Part shown: one piece after another, positions 8,940 through 17,890 of the stretch | How the letters are laid out: each line of letters opens with the position of its first letter | How positions within the stretch are numbered: position 1 is the first letter of the stretch | Assembly: GCF_017873215.1 (NCBI RefSeq) | Contig: NZ_JAGGKA010000014.1 | Span: forward strand, 1 to 64,000 | Source: Clostridium tetanomorphum | GTDB taxonomy: Bacteria > Bacillota > Clostridia > Clostridiales > Clostridiaceae | Direction of reading: 5' to 3' | Length of the DNA stretch: 64,000 nucleotides | Notes under the pieces: generated by a model | Databases searched by the model: none | The model's input: the letters and a program-made list of their open reading frames with translations, nothing else | Told to the model about the DNA's origin: nothing | Program-made: the position numbers and the translations under genes

Positions 8940-10307
8940 ATGAAAGATATAAGAGAAAAATTACTTACTGAATCTCCAAGAAAATTGATGTTTCAACTTT
9001 GTACACCTGCCATTATTGGTATGGTTGTCATAGGTTTATATTCCTTTATGGATGGAGTATTTGCAGGACAATTAGTTGGAGAACAAGCTATGGGAGCCAT
9101 ATCTGTTGCTTTTCCATTAACTTTTTTTAATAGTGGAATTTCTACATTGATTGGAGTTGGATCTGCTTCAATTTTATCTAGGGCTATAGGAAAAAAGAAT
9201 CAAAAAATCATTGACACTATTATGGGGAATTTGATTGCATGGGTGATTTTATTTTCCACTGTAATTATGATACTGGGATTAACTTTTACAACACAGCTTT
9301 TACAAATAAGTGGAGCTTCCGGGGAAATTTTAGAACTTGGAGTCCGCTATCTTAGAATTATTTTTATTGGTTCTATCTTTGTAAACTTTGCTCAAAGTGC
9401 AAATATGGTAATACGTGGAGAAGGCTTAATGAAAAAAGCCATGTTAATTATGGGATTTGGAGCAATTTTAAATATTATTTTAGATCCAATCCTAATGAAA
9501 ATTTTTGGAGACATGGCAATAGAAGGGGCGGCAATTGCAACGGTGATTTCTCAGATAATACAAGCCGTACTTACCTTGAATTATTTTAAGAAAAAGAGTA
9601 AAGTAGTTAAAATTAATAAAATTAAAATAGATAAAAATATTAAATCAGAAATGTTTTCTGTAGGGTCATCTGCTATGATGATGCAAGTGTTGATGTTCAT
9701 TCAACAGACACTACTCTATCGTATGGCATTTAAATATGGGGGAGATAATCAGGGAATATTAATGGCAGCTAATCTTAGAATTTATGCTTTTTCCTTTATT
9801 CCACTTTGGGGAATGTCTCAAGGATTACAACCTGTTGTGGGAACTAATTTCGGGGCAGGTTTTTATGAACGTGTTAAGAAAGCCAACAATACTTTTATTG
9901 TAGGAGCCACTGTTTTGGCTTTGGTATTTTGGATTCCTATAGAATTTTTACCAAAACAAGTTTTAAGTTTATTTATTACCAATGAGAATTTAGTTTTATC
10001 AGGAATTGAGAATTTTAGAACTTTTTATAGTTCATTTCCCCTTTACGGAATATTGGTAATAATGATTGCCTTTTTTCAATCCATAGGAAATGGAAAAACA
10101 GCAGGTTTGTTAGTCATGTTCAGACAAGTTATTTTATTCGTTCCAGCTATTCTGTTATTGCCGAAAGCTTTTGCATTAACAGCTGTTTGGTTTACACAAC
10201 CATTGGTGGATACACTGATTATAATAGTTGGAATTGTTATAATGTTTAGACAATATAAAAAGATGGTAAGCAAATTTATATCGTCAGGCATAGAGCAGAG
10301 AAGGTAA
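8940..10307 (+). CDS. MATE family efflux transporter
   Basis: Multidrug and toxin extrusion family membrane protein, 455 residues and about 12 transmembrane segments, the family norm. It begins with the typical ESPRKLMFQLCTPAIIGM block and has the internal repeat of the two six-helix bundles. MATE proteins export cationic compounds with Na+ or H+. It is the last gene of the transport operon (63 bp gap, RBS AAGGAGAGG) and is followed by a terminator. In this setting it might export a metal chelator or its apo form, which is inference only. Confidence 0.85.
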   Translation: MKDIREKLLTESPRKLMFQLCTPAIIGMVVIGLYSFMDGVFAGQLVGEQAMGAISVAFPLTFFNSGISTLIGVGSASILSRAIGKKNQKIIDTIMGNLIAWVILFSTVIMILGLTFTTQLLQISGASGEILELGVRYLRIIFIGSIFVNFAQSANMVIRGEGLMKKAMLIMGFGAILNIILDPILMKIFGDMAIEGAAIATVISQIIQAVLTLNYFKKKSKVVKINKIKIDKNIKSEMFSVGSSAMMMQVLMFIQQTLLYRMAFKYGGDNQGILMAANLRIYAFSFIPLWGMSQGLQPVVGTNFGAGFYERVKKANNTFIVGATVLALVFWIPIEFLPKQVLSLFITNENLVLSGIENFRTFYSSFPLYGILVIMIAFFQSIGNGKTAGLLVMFRQVILFVPAILLLPKAFALTAVWFTQPLVDTLIIIVGIVIMFRQYKKMVSKFISSGIEQRR

Positions 10308-10311
10308 TCTA

Positions 10312-10340
10312 AAAAGTCAGTATTATAGCTGGCTTTTAAT
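10312..10340 (+). terminator. Terminator of the transport operon
   Basis: AAAGTCAG and CTGGCTTT pair around an 8-base loop and are followed by a T-rich stretch, 5 bases after the MATE stop codon. Confidence 0.65.
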
Positions 10341-10469
10341 ATTTAGTCTTATGAATTTTTTAAAATTTTTATTGAATTAGAAAAAATTAAATGGATGACA
10401 TTATATAGTTAAAAATGGTATAAAAATTAATTTACGTTACATAATATACATAGGAAATAATAGTTAGAG

Positions 10470-10850
10470 GTGGTAGTTATAAAAAGTAGAAATGATATGA
10501 GATTTGTTGTTGGAGTTATTTGGATTATTTCCTTTGTTGTTATGTGGAATATATTTAATGTCCTTTTGCCTAAGAATGAATTTAAAATTCAATTAAATCA
10601 GATAGAAGAAAGTGTATCAAAAAAAGACTGGAATCAGGCTAGAAAATCTATGGTACAGTTAAAAAATATTTATAACAGAAATAGGATATTCATACAAGCA
10701 AATAATGCTACAGAAATTCTCACAACTTTTAACTATACAATGGGGCAGTTAGATGTTTCAATACAACATGAACAGAATGCAGCTCTTGAATATATTGGTG
10801 GATTAAAGTCCTCACTAAATCTTGTTATGAGACCATTTTCAGGACCTTGA
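10470..10850 (+). CDS. DUF4363 family protein
   Basis: Small membrane-anchored protein, 126 residues, with one transmembrane segment at about 11-30 and a soluble helical outer domain (WNQARKSMVQLKN). It resembles the DUF4363 family, whose role is unknown and whose genes commonly sit beside DUF421 genes in clostridia, as here. The start is uncertain: GTG 10470 gives the listed length but overlaps the weak RBS AGAGG, and ATG 10497 is in frame but 24 bases from that site. Confidence 0.65.
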   Translation: MVVIKSRNDMRFVVGVIWIISFVVMWNIFNVLLPKNEFKIQLNQIEESVSKKDWNQARKSMVQLKNIYNRNRIFIQANNATEILTTFNYTMGQLDVSIQHEQNAALEYIGGLKSSLNLVMRPFSGP

Positions 10851-10896
10851 TTAGGTTATATATGATATAAAATATAAGCATAATTGGAGGAGCATA

Positions 10897-11568
10897 ATGA
10901 TTGATTTTTTAACTTTTACTATAAGAGTTATCTTAGTTTTTTACTTTACATATCTTTGTACTAGAGGATTAACTAAAAAGGCAATGGCACAAATGACTGC
11001 TTATGAGGTAGCTGGGCTTATGATTTTAGCTAATGTAGCTGCTGAACCACTAGTAGATAAAGTTACTATAAAATCAGTTTATGGTGCTGGATTATTAGTA
11101 ATTTTGATGATTATCAGTACTAGATTGGCATTTAAAAATGCTCTTACACCTATACTGGAACATACTCCAACTGTCATTATTAATAAAGGAAATCTTAATA
11201 TGAAGGCGTTGAAAAGTACAGGGTTAAGTTTAAATCAATTAGAGGGATTAATTAGGCAGCAGGGATATGACAAAATATCTGATTTGGATACAGTTATAAT
11301 GGAACCTCAAGGCAATATTTCTGTTTTTCCTAAATCTGAAAATAGACCTGTTACATTAAAAGATTTAAATATAAAAACATATGAACAAGGCATCACTATA
11401 CCATTAATAATGGATGGAGATATTTTATATACGAATCTGAAGCATATAAAAAGAACTAAAGATTGGTTATTACAGGAATTAAATAAGCAGGGAATATTAG
11501 ATTATAAAAAAGAAGTAGGAATTGCAGAGCTTGATACAAGTTGGCAACTAAGTGTTCTAAAAAAATAA
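10897..11568 (+). CDS. DUF421 (YetF-like) membrane protein 1
   Basis: Three N-terminal hydrophobic segments (residues about 5-90) followed by a soluble domain with the DUF421 pattern (PTVIINKGNLNMKALKSTGLS, then LNQLEGLIRQQGYDKISDLDTVIMEPQG). 223 residues, close to the YetF length. It lacks the usual GGRKS motif after the first helix, reading TRGLTKKAMAQMT instead. RBS TTGGAGGAG. Function of the family is unclear. It sits between the DUF4363 gene and a second DUF421 gene. Confidence 0.8.
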   Translation: MIDFLTFTIRVILVFYFTYLCTRGLTKKAMAQMTAYEVAGLMILANVAAEPLVDKVTIKSVYGAGLLVILMIISTRLAFKNALTPILEHTPTVIINKGNLNMKALKSTGLSLNQLEGLIRQQGYDKISDLDTVIMEPQGNISVFPKSENRPVTLKDLNIKTYEQGITIPLIMDGDILYTNLKHIKRTKDWLLQELNKQGILDYKKEVGIAELDTSWQLSVLKK

Positions 11569-11624
11569 ATAAATATATGTATTTATTTTCATTTAGTTAT
11601 TAAAAGGAGGAGAGAATAAAAGAA

Positions 11625-12227
11625 ATGGAATTAAATTGGATATGGCAGTCAATTCTTATATTTATTATAGGAACATTTATTTTAAGAGTAGGTGGAAGAA
11701 AATCAATTTCTCAAATGACAATATCACAAACCATTGTGATGATAGGGTTAGGCTCATTGCTCATTCAGCCCGTATCTGGAAAAGGATTACCTATTACTTT
11801 TCTAGCTGCATTTATGTTTACATTATTAATGATAATTACCGAGTATTTGGAAATAAAAGTTGATTTTTTAGAAACATTATTTTCTGGTAAAGCAGTAATT
11901 GTCATCGAAAATGGCAAACCCCATATTAAAAACTTAAGAAAACTTAGAATGACAGTAGATAAACTTGAAACCCGTTTAAGGCAGGCGGGAATATCTTCTA
12001 TAGAAGATGTAAAGTATGCAACAATTGAAGTAAGTGGGCAGCTTGGATATGAATTAAAGGATAACAAAAAGCCTGTAACACAAGAGGAATTTATGAAGTT
12101 AATAAATGAAATATCTCAAATAAAGGCAATGGCTCTGAACAATACAAGGACTCAATTAAACGAAAAAAATAATATTTTTCAAGAGATAAAAAATAAAAAG
12201 TTTGAGGGGAACAAAAATGAACCATAA
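11625..12227 (+). CDS. DUF421 (YetF-like) membrane protein 2
   Basis: Paralogue of the upstream gene, 200 residues. It keeps the canonical GGRKSISQMTISQ motif after the first membrane segment, has three hydrophobic segments to about residue 70, and a soluble domain with DKLETRLRQAGISSIEDVKYATIE. RBS AAAGGAGG is 15 bases from the ATG, which is long. Likely cotranscribed with the two genes before it. The tandem pair may form a hetero-oligomer, which is inference. Confidence 0.8.
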   Translation: MELNWIWQSILIFIIGTFILRVGGRKSISQMTISQTIVMIGLGSLLIQPVSGKGLPITFLAAFMFTLLMIITEYLEIKVDFLETLFSGKAVIVIENGKPHIKNLRKLRMTVDKLETRLRQAGISSIEDVKYATIEVSGQLGYELKDNKKPVTQEEFMKLINEISQIKAMALNNTRTQLNEKNNIFQEIKNKKFEGNKNEP

Positions 12228-12240
12228 AAGTATATAAAAA

Positions 12241-12272
12241 AGCACTTGAATAATTTCAGGTGTTTATTTTAT
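12241..12272 (+). terminator. Terminator after the DUF421 pair
   Basis: CACTTGAA and TTCAGGTG pair around TAAT, followed by TTTATTTTATT. Confidence 0.65.
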
Positions 12273-12396
12273 TGATAAAAGTTATATGAAATGGGTAATT
12301 TAGCTTCTTCTATAGAATAAGATTTTAACGAATTATATGGTAAAATATAATAAAGGTTAGGATAAATATTAAAATTCATTTAGGAGGCGATAGATA

Positions 12397-12954
12397 ATGT
12401 CGCGAATGACAAAAAAGGGACTTGCTGCTTCATTGAAAAAATTAATGATAAAAATACCACTTGAAAAGATTACTGTAAAAGATATAGTAACAGATTGTGG
12501 TGTTAATCGCCAGACTTTTTACTATCACTTTCAAGATATATATGATTTGTTGGGATGGATTTACAAAACTGAAGCCTTAGATGCTATCGCTGATTATAAA
12601 ACTTATGATACTTGGCAGCAAGGATTTTTGAAGACTTTCCAATATGTTGAGAGGAATAAATCCTTTAGTATTAATACCTTTCATTCTTTAGGAAGAGAAC
12701 ATTTAGAGCAGTTTCTGTATAGTGTTACTTTTGATTTGTTAATTGGCGTGATAGAAGAACTGTCCAATGGAGTTAATATTTCAAAAGAAAACAAAAAATT
12801 TATTGCAGACTTCTATAGTTACGCTTTCATTGGTTTATTGCTGGTATGGTTAAAATCGGGGACACAAGAAAAGCCAGAAAATATTATAGAAAAACTTAGC
12901 AAACTCATTGATGGTGACATAAGAAGAGCAATAAACAAATATATGCAGGAATAG
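12397..12954 (+). CDS. TetR/AcrR family transcriptional regulator
   Basis: DNA-binding regulator, 185 residues. The N-terminal TetR helix-turn-helix is at about 8-50, with the typical ITVKDIVTDCGVNRQTFYYHF. The C-terminal ligand/dimer domain resembles the DhaS-like group (TetR_C_8). RBS AGGAGGCGA. It stands alone between terminators, so it may regulate itself or a distant target. No neighbouring efflux gene is divergent from it. Confidence 0.85.
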   Translation: MSRMTKKGLAASLKKLMIKIPLEKITVKDIVTDCGVNRQTFYYHFQDIYDLLGWIYKTEALDAIADYKTYDTWQQGFLKTFQYVERNKSFSINTFHSLGREHLEQFLYSVTFDLLIGVIEELSNGVNISKENKKFIADFYSYAFIGLLLVWLKSGTQEKPENIIEKLSKLIDGDIRRAINKYMQE

Positions 12955-12988
12955 GGATAATAGATTTAGTATTATCCCTAATTTTTTG
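12952..12988 (+). terminator. Terminator of the TetR gene
   Basis: TAGGGATAATA and TATTATCCCTA form a perfect 11-bp stem, then ATTTTTT. The stem begins with the stop codon of the gene. Confidence 0.85.
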
Positions 12989-12997
12989 TCTATAAAT

Positions 12998-13032
12998 AAA
13001 AAGGTTGTAAACTTAAAATTACAATCTTTTTT
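12998..13032 (+). terminator. Second terminator-like hairpin
   Basis: AAAGGTTGTAA and TTACAATCTTT pair with one wobble and end in a T run. It is a backup terminator or serves the other strand. Between here and 13229 I see only AT-rich sequence without a gene. Confidence 0.55.
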
Positions 13033-13229
13033 AACGTAAACTTATAAATTGTTTATTTAACAAAATAATATGTATAAAGATATAATAAAGTATAAAGTAT
13101 ATTTTATACAAAGGAAATTTATATAATTATATCTACAATAGGATTAAAAAAATAATAATTGGCAATATAGTAAAAGGAGGTTTTCAATACAAACCTATCA
13201 CTTAAATATGTTGCAAAAGGAGTGGAATT

Positions 13230-13409
13230 GTGGATATAAAAAAAGGTGATAAAGTACAAATATTAGACAATAGTCAGTGGCATCAAAAAATTGGATTATG
13301 CACGGAAGTAGGTCATGATATAGCAGTAGTATTTTGTGTTCAATTTCCATTTTGGAGGTATTATGTTACGGAAGAAAATAGAGAAAGTGTAAGAATAATA
13401 GGTAACTAA
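13230..13409 (+). CDS. Small hypothetical protein, 59 residues (SH3/KOW-like)
   Basis: A 59-codon frame starting at GTG behind RBS AAAGGAG. It begins MDIKKGDKVQILDNSQW and continues with a compact beta-rich pattern, ending in VRIIGN. The opening KKGDKVQILD resembles SH3- or KOW-type barrels, but I cannot name a family. Flanked by terminators on both sides, so it is probably its own unit. Confidence 0.55.
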   Translation: MDIKKGDKVQILDNSQWHQKIGLCTEVGHDIAVVFCVQFPFWRYYVTEENRESVRIIGN

Positions 13410-13494
13410 TAAATATGAAATTATATTACTGAATTCTATAAAGCTTATGTAGGAAAAAAATAATATACTCATACAATATAATTATTTTAAAAGT

Positions 13495-13517
13495 AAACCC
13501 TGGTTAATCCAGGGTTT
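13495..13517. terminator. Hairpin, likely terminator
   Basis: AAACCCTGG and CCAGGGTTT form a perfect 9-bp stem around TTAAT. A short T run follows on the forward strand. Confidence 0.6.
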
Positions 13518-13585
13518 ATATAATCAAAGAGTTTTTGGTTAAAATTACTAGATGTATGTATTAAAAAAGTATAAGGGGCGATAAT

Positions 13586-14386
13586 ATGGCATATACAGAT
13601 AATTTTATAAATGGTGTTAAATATGGGGCAATAGCTTCACAAAAGAAATATAAAATACTGGCAAGTATAACAATAGCTCAGGCAATATTGGAGTCAGCTT
13701 GGGGAAAGAGTGCACTAGCACAGGAAAGTAAAAATCTTTTTGGTATAAAAGCTATAGGGGAATGGAGAGGAATAAAAAAACTTTATTCAACCTATGAATG
13801 GTATAATGGAAGAAAAATTAAAATAAACGATTATTTTAGAGTTTACAATTCCTACGAAGAATCTATAGAAGATCATGCCTTATTTTTAGTTAATAATTCT
13901 AGATATAGGCAAGCAGGACTTTTTAGTGCAAAGAATTATATAGGACAAGCTAATTCACTACAAAAAGCAGGATATGCAACAGATCCTAATTATGCAAAGA
14001 CACTTATTAATTTGATAGAACAATACGAATTAAACAAATATGATAATTTAGATAATAGCTTTATTAAGATAGATGGAGGAGCGTATGCTTCATATAATAG
14101 CGGTTCTCCTGGCTTAAATTTAATTATTAGAGATTATTCTAGTGATATAGTAAGAGTTTTTGCTTGGGTGGATAATGATAAAGGAGCAAGTTGGGCTTTT
14201 GATATAGAACCTCCTAATAATAACTATAGAGAGCTTAAAAAAAATTGTAGTAAAGTTATTACAGTTAGAAATGGTGGATATACTTTTTCAAAAGGGGCTA
14301 AATATAAGATAAAGGTTAAAGCATATAATAAAAATAGAGAGATAGTTAAAGAAAATGATATAGTTATAAAAATACCAGAAAAATAA
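13586..14386 (+). CDS. Glucosaminidase domain protein with C-terminal triple-tyrosine-type domain
   Basis: Peptidoglycan hydrolase-like protein, 266 residues. Residues about 5-150 form a glucosaminidase (FlgJ/LytG) domain with the catalytic block AQAILESAWGKSALA and NLFGIKA, then YNSYEESIEDHALFL and the sugar-binding Tyr block AGYATDPNYA. Residues about 160-266 look like the clostridial triple-tyrosine repeat domain. There is no signal peptide, so export would need a holin, lysis or another route. Not next to phage genes. Confidence 0.8.
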   Translation: MAYTDNFINGVKYGAIASQKKYKILASITIAQAILESAWGKSALAQESKNLFGIKAIGEWRGIKKLYSTYEWYNGRKIKINDYFRVYNSYEESIEDHALFLVNNSRYRQAGLFSAKNYIGQANSLQKAGYATDPNYAKTLINLIEQYELNKYDNLDNSFIKIDGGAYASYNSGSPGLNLIIRDYSSDIVRVFAWVDNDKGASWAFDIEPPNNNYRELKKNCSKVITVRNGGYTFSKGAKYKIKVKAYNKNREIVKENDIVIKIPEK

Positions 14387-14399
14387 GATTAAATTTAGT

Positions 14400-14493
14400 G
14401 GCTGTCGCATTAAGGAATTTACATACAATATACTGTTTTGCAAGCTTAAAGTTAACACAATATATTGTAGAATTTTTTCTTAGTGCGACAGTC
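14400..14493. repeat. 94-bp palindromic repeat, copy 1
   Basis: Begins GGCTGTCGCATTAAG and ends CTTAGTGCGACAGTC, so the ends are inverted repeats. The inner TACAATATA and TATATTGTA continue the symmetry, and the whole can fold into one long hairpin. A second copy of the same length lies at 27931-28024 with only scattered differences. Both lie about 10 bases after a forward gene's stop. Looks like a small non-autonomous mobile element that may also act as a terminator. Confidence 0.8.
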
Positions 14494-14500
14494 TCTAATG

Positions 14501-14536
14501 AGGCCTATAATAATTTAAAAATTATGGGCTTTTTCT
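14501..14536 (+). terminator. Terminator after the palindromic repeat
   Basis: GCCTATAATAATTT and AAATTATGGGC pair imperfectly (two extra bases on the 5' arm), followed by TTTTTCTTT. Confidence 0.6.
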
Positions 14537-14613
14537 TTATGTAAAATTAAAATATAAAAATGTTCATGAAAAGTATAGGATAATATGATATAATTTCACT
14601 AAAACATATTATA

Positions 14614-14650
14614 TTACCAATATAATTAATTTATTACAGTATATTGGTAA
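14614..14650. promoter_or_regulatory. Perfect 11-bp inverted repeat before the chemoreceptor gene
   Basis: TTACCAATATA (14614-14624) and TATATTGGTAA (14640-14650) are perfect inverted repeats with a 15-base spacer. The right arm ends 7 bases before the RBS TAGGAGGGG. A TATAAT-like -10 lies just upstream at about 14587-14592, so the repeat is in the leader: an operator or an mRNA hairpin near the ribosome site. Confidence 0.55.
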
Positions 14651-14670
14651 AGTGTTGTAGGAGGGGTAAC

Positions 14671-16371
14671 TTGAGGAAATTACTTAAAAATTTAAAAGTA
14701 TCTACTACTATAATAATTTTATCTATTGTTGCCATAATTTCCAGTTTAATAATTGGAACCTATGGCATGATTAGTACGAGTAAAATTAACGACAATGTTT
14801 CTATTATGTATGACCATGGCATAATTCCTATTACTAATGTATCAAAAATAAGAGAAAATTTTGTACTTATAAGATTGAATTGTGCTAATGCAGATTTAAA
14901 TTTTGATGAAAAATACATGGATCTTATAGATCAAAGTGACAAAGAAATAATGAGAAATCTTAATGAATATAAGTCCTATTGTGATGATGAAGAGTCCAAA
15001 TATTTAAAAGTATTTCAAGATAATTATAAAAATTATTTGGAGATAGCCAAAAAATCAGTTATATTATCAAAATCGGGTAAGCCTTTATCAAAGGTAGAGG
15101 CAGACAAAATAACAGAAATGGGAGCCAAAATAGAAAAGTCATTAAATGATCTACAGGATTACGATATTAAATTAGCAGAAAAGGATAAAACAGAAAGTAA
15201 TCAAATATTTGTTAAGAATAGAAGTATACTCATTGGGATTATAATTTTTTGTATTATAATTTTTGCGTTGCTATCTGTTAGAACTGTTAAAAATTTTAAT
15301 GGATTCTTAAAAGAAATAGATGGTATATTAAAAGAAATGTCTGCAGGAAATTTAGATTTAGATATTAAAAAAGAATGTGAAAATGAATTTGAAGAAATGA
15401 AAATGTATATACAAAGTACAATAAACAACTTTGGAAATATTATAAAGAGTTTAAAAAACAAGAGTAATTCAATAAATAGTTCTTCAGAAAACTTAAGTAC
15501 TATATCAGAAGAAATGGCTTCTTCTTCTGACAATATATCAGCAGCCATAAGTGATGTAGCTAAAGGAACTGGGGATCAAGCAGGGAACTTAGTTGATATA
15601 ACTAATATATTAGATGATTTTGCAAATTCCATCAAAGAAGTAGTCAATGGACTAGATGAAGTTAATAATATTTCTAATGAAATTGCTATTACTGCTAATA
15701 GCAGCAGTAATAAAATGAAAAATTTAGAGGGATCTTTTGAATATGTAGGACAATCCTTTAAAAATTTCGTTCAAAAGATAGATAGTTTAGGGAAAAATAT
15801 AAATAAGATAGATGAGATAACTGTTCTTATAAATAATATATCAGAACAAACAAATTTACTTGCACTAAATGCAGCAATTGAAGCTGCAAGAGCAGGAGAA
15901 TCAGGTAAAGGTTTTGCTGTAGTTGCAGAGGAAATAAGAAATCTAGCGGAACAAAGTAAAGAGTCCTCAAATAACATAAGTATTCTTATAAGTGAAATAT
16001 CAAAGGAAACTAAAAATATTGTAGATGATACGGGCGACATAGATGGTAAACTGAAGGATTCTTCAGATGTAATAAAAGATTCATTAGATTCTTTTGAAAA
16101 TATTATTATATCTATTGAAGAAGTAGTACCTAAAATAAATCTTTTAAATAAGTCAGCAACAGCTATAAATGAAGAGAAAGATAATATATTTGAGAAAATA
16201 GAAAGCGCTTCTTCTATTGCAGAAGAAATATCAGCATCTTCAGAGGAAATATCAGCATCTTCTAATGAAATGAATTCTTCCTCAAGAGAGGTAGCAAAAA
16301 CAGCTAATGATTTGCGAGGACTTACAAATGAATTGATAGGAGAAATTAATATATTTAAAATTAAAGAATGA
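14671..16371 (+). CDS. Methyl-accepting chemotaxis protein
   Basis: Chemoreceptor, 566 residues. Transmembrane helices lie at about 12-32 and 185-207, flanking a four-helix-bundle-type sensor domain (4HB_MCP). Then comes a HAMP region (about 210-260) and the MCP signalling domain, with the invariant tip [18 protein letters not shown] and [18 protein letters not shown]. The C-terminal [16 protein letters not shown]-type repeats are usual. Start TTG 14671 is chosen because TAGGAGGGG is at 14658-14666. No che or flagellar genes are nearby. Ligand unknown. Confidence 0.9.
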   Translation: MRKLLKNLKVSTTIIILSIVAIISSLIIGTYGMISTSKINDNVSIMYDHGIIPITNVSKIRENFVLIRLNCANADLNFDEKYMDLIDQSDKEIMRNLNEYKSYCDDEESKYLKVFQDNYKNYLEIAKKSVILSKSGKPLSKVEADKITEMGAKIEKSLNDLQDYDIKLAEKDKTESNQIFVKNRSILIGIIIFCIIIFALLSVRTVKNFNGFLKEIDGILKEMSAGNLDLDIKKECENEFEEMKMYIQSTINNFGNIIKSLKNKSNSINSSSENLSTISEEMASSSDNISAAISDVAKGTGDQAGNLVDITNILDDFANSIKEVVNGLDEVNNISNEIAITANSSSNKMKNLEGSFEYVGQSFKNFVQKIDSLGKNINKIDEITVLINNISEQTNLLALNAAIEAARAGESGKGFAVVAEEIRNLAEQSKESSNNISILISEISKETKNIVDDTGDIDGKLKDSSDVIKDSLDSFENIIISIEEVVPKINLLNKSATAINEEKDNIFEKIESASSIAEEISASSEEISASSNEMNSSSREVAKTANDLRGLTNELIGEINIFKIKE

Positions 16372-16459
16372 AAAATTTAAATTATTATGCATCATTTTCC
16401 TTACTTAAATCGTCTAATAGTTACAGAAGGATTTTTAACATGAATAAGGAGGATTTTAA

Positions 16460-17395
16460 ATGATTAAGAAGAGAATAATTTTGGTATTGACTTGTATTAC
16501 TTTAGCATTGCCAATTACAGGAGTTGCAGCAGCAGCGAATATACCTGTAAATCAGGAAAAAATGGTGATTAGTAACAATGAAAGTATAAAAGTTGATATT
16601 AGTAGTGCTGAAGGAGAAATACTAGATATAATAGCAGTTAATAATGGGATAATAGCTAAAATGAAGAATATTAATATTTCTATTGATGATAAAAGTGAAA
16701 TAATAGATGAATTTAATGGAAAAAAATTAACTAAAGAAGATTTAAAAAAAGGAGTAAAAGTTAGGGCTTTTTACGGACCAGCGGTTACCTTAAGTATTCC
16801 ACCAATGTCTTATGGAAGAAAAATTATGGTTGTATCTGAAAATATGGATAACTTAGAACAAACTGTAGGAGATATAGCGAGATTTAACAATAAAAAACAT
16901 GCTTATATAAAATCTAAAGATGAAGCTACATTTACTTTTATTACAGAAAAAACTGAAATTGTAAATGATAAAGGAGAAAAATCATCTATTGAAGATATAA
17001 ATGTAGGAAGTAAGCTAAGATTATATTTTAGTGAAAAAGACGAAATGATAAATCTAATAGGATACTTACCTAGTATTTATATGCCAGAAAAAGTTGTGAT
17101 TTTAGGTAAACAAAATGAAAGTTTATTAGCAACAGAAGGAAATATAAGTAACCTACTTAACAATAAAGATAGGGTATCTATTCTTGTAAAAGGTAAAAAA
17201 GTTACAGAACAAGGATACAGTGAAATAAGACTTAACTTAGATAAAAATATAAAGATTATAAGTGCTAAAAATAGAAAGGAATTATTATGTAAAGATTTAA
17301 AAGAAGGGCAACATATATTAGTATATTATGATAGAAAGGTTACAAGAAGCCTGCCTCCTATAGGAAACTGTAGAGAAATAGTAGTTTTAGAATAA
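16460..17395 (+). CDS. Secreted protein with internal repeats, unknown function
   Basis: 311 residues with a signal peptide (about 1-26, ending VAAAAN). The mature protein has roughly three related blocks. Each ends in a motif seen as VRAFYGPAVTLSIPPMSYGR, LRLYFS...LIGYLPSIYMPEK and ILVYYDRKVTRSLPPIGNCR. The repeats suggest a beta-rich cell-surface protein, perhaps with several copies of a small domain. I do not recognise the family. RBS AAGGAGG, terminator at once after the stop. Confidence 0.6.
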   Translation: MIKKRIILVLTCITLALPITGVAAAANIPVNQEKMVISNNESIKVDISSAEGEILDIIAVNNGIIAKMKNINISIDDKSEIIDEFNGKKLTKEDLKKGVKVRAFYGPAVTLSIPPMSYGRKIMVVSENMDNLEQTVGDIARFNNKKHAYIKSKDEATFTFITEKTEIVNDKGEKSSIEDINVGSKLRLYFSEKDEMINLIGYLPSIYMPEKVVILGKQNESLLATEGNISNLLNNKDRVSILVKGKKVTEQGYSEIRLNLDKNIKIISAKNRKELLCKDLKEGQHILVYYDRKVTRSLPPIGNCREIVVLE

Positions 17396-17396
17396 T

Positions 17397-17428
17397 AAAA
17401 AATCAGCGAAAAAGTTCGCTGATTTTTA
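17397..17428. terminator. Bidirectional terminator
   Basis: AAAAATCAGCGAA and TTCGCTGATTTTT form a perfect 13-bp stem between two convergent genes. It has T runs for both strands and overlaps the stop of the reverse gene. Confidence 0.9.
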
Positions 17429-17890
17429 ACTTCTTTTTTTGCCATTAATATTTTCAATTTCAATTTTTATTACTTTTGTTTTATGAGCAGCTCTTTTTAT
17501 ATATTCTATACCTTGAGGAATATAATTAGGTGAATATTTTTCTATTATGGATTGAAGAGCTGTTTCTTTTTCTTCATTTTCCACTTCATATGCTTTACCG
17601 AAGACTATAGTACTTTCATATTTTGTACTAAACTTTTCAGGAAGAGTCTCAGTTTTCCCAACTACACAAAAAGAAACTTTATTATTTTTTTTCATACTAT
17701 CTAATTTAAATCCTTCAATGGCACAATGAAAATATATGTAATTATCAATTAATGTATAGCTTAATGGAACTCCATAACCATAATCATTTTCTCCAACTAA
17801 AGATAAAACTCCATATTCACCATTTTTTAATAATTCAAAGGCATCTTTTTCTCCTAAAGCTCTATCCTTTTTTCTTATTTCTCTAAACAT
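17426..17890 (-). CDS. Pyridoxamine 5'-phosphate oxidase family protein (NimA-like)
   Basis: Flavin-binding split-barrel protein, 154 residues, the usual length for the NimA/5-nitroimidazole-reductase-like group. It shows the pattern GEYGVLSLVGENDYGYGVPLSY, then YFHCAIEGFKLDSMKKNNKVSFCVVG. Members bind FMN or haem. The substrate here is unknown and nitroimidazole resistance should not be assumed. RBS GGGAGG precedes the ATG on the reverse strand. Confidence 0.85.
   Translation of the reverse strand: MFREIRKKDRALGEKDAFELLKNGEYGVLSLVGENDYGYGVPLSYTLIDNYIYFHCAIEGFKLDSMKKNNKVSFCVVGKTETLPEKFSTKYESTIVFGKAYEVENEEKETALQSIIEKYSPNYIPQGIEYIKRAAHKTKVIKIEIENINGKKRS

Noticed and set aside
15201-16040. Reverse-strand frames in the chemoreceptor gene
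   Set aside because: Antisense to conserved MCP sequence, hydrophobic runs from AT-rich codons, no RBS.
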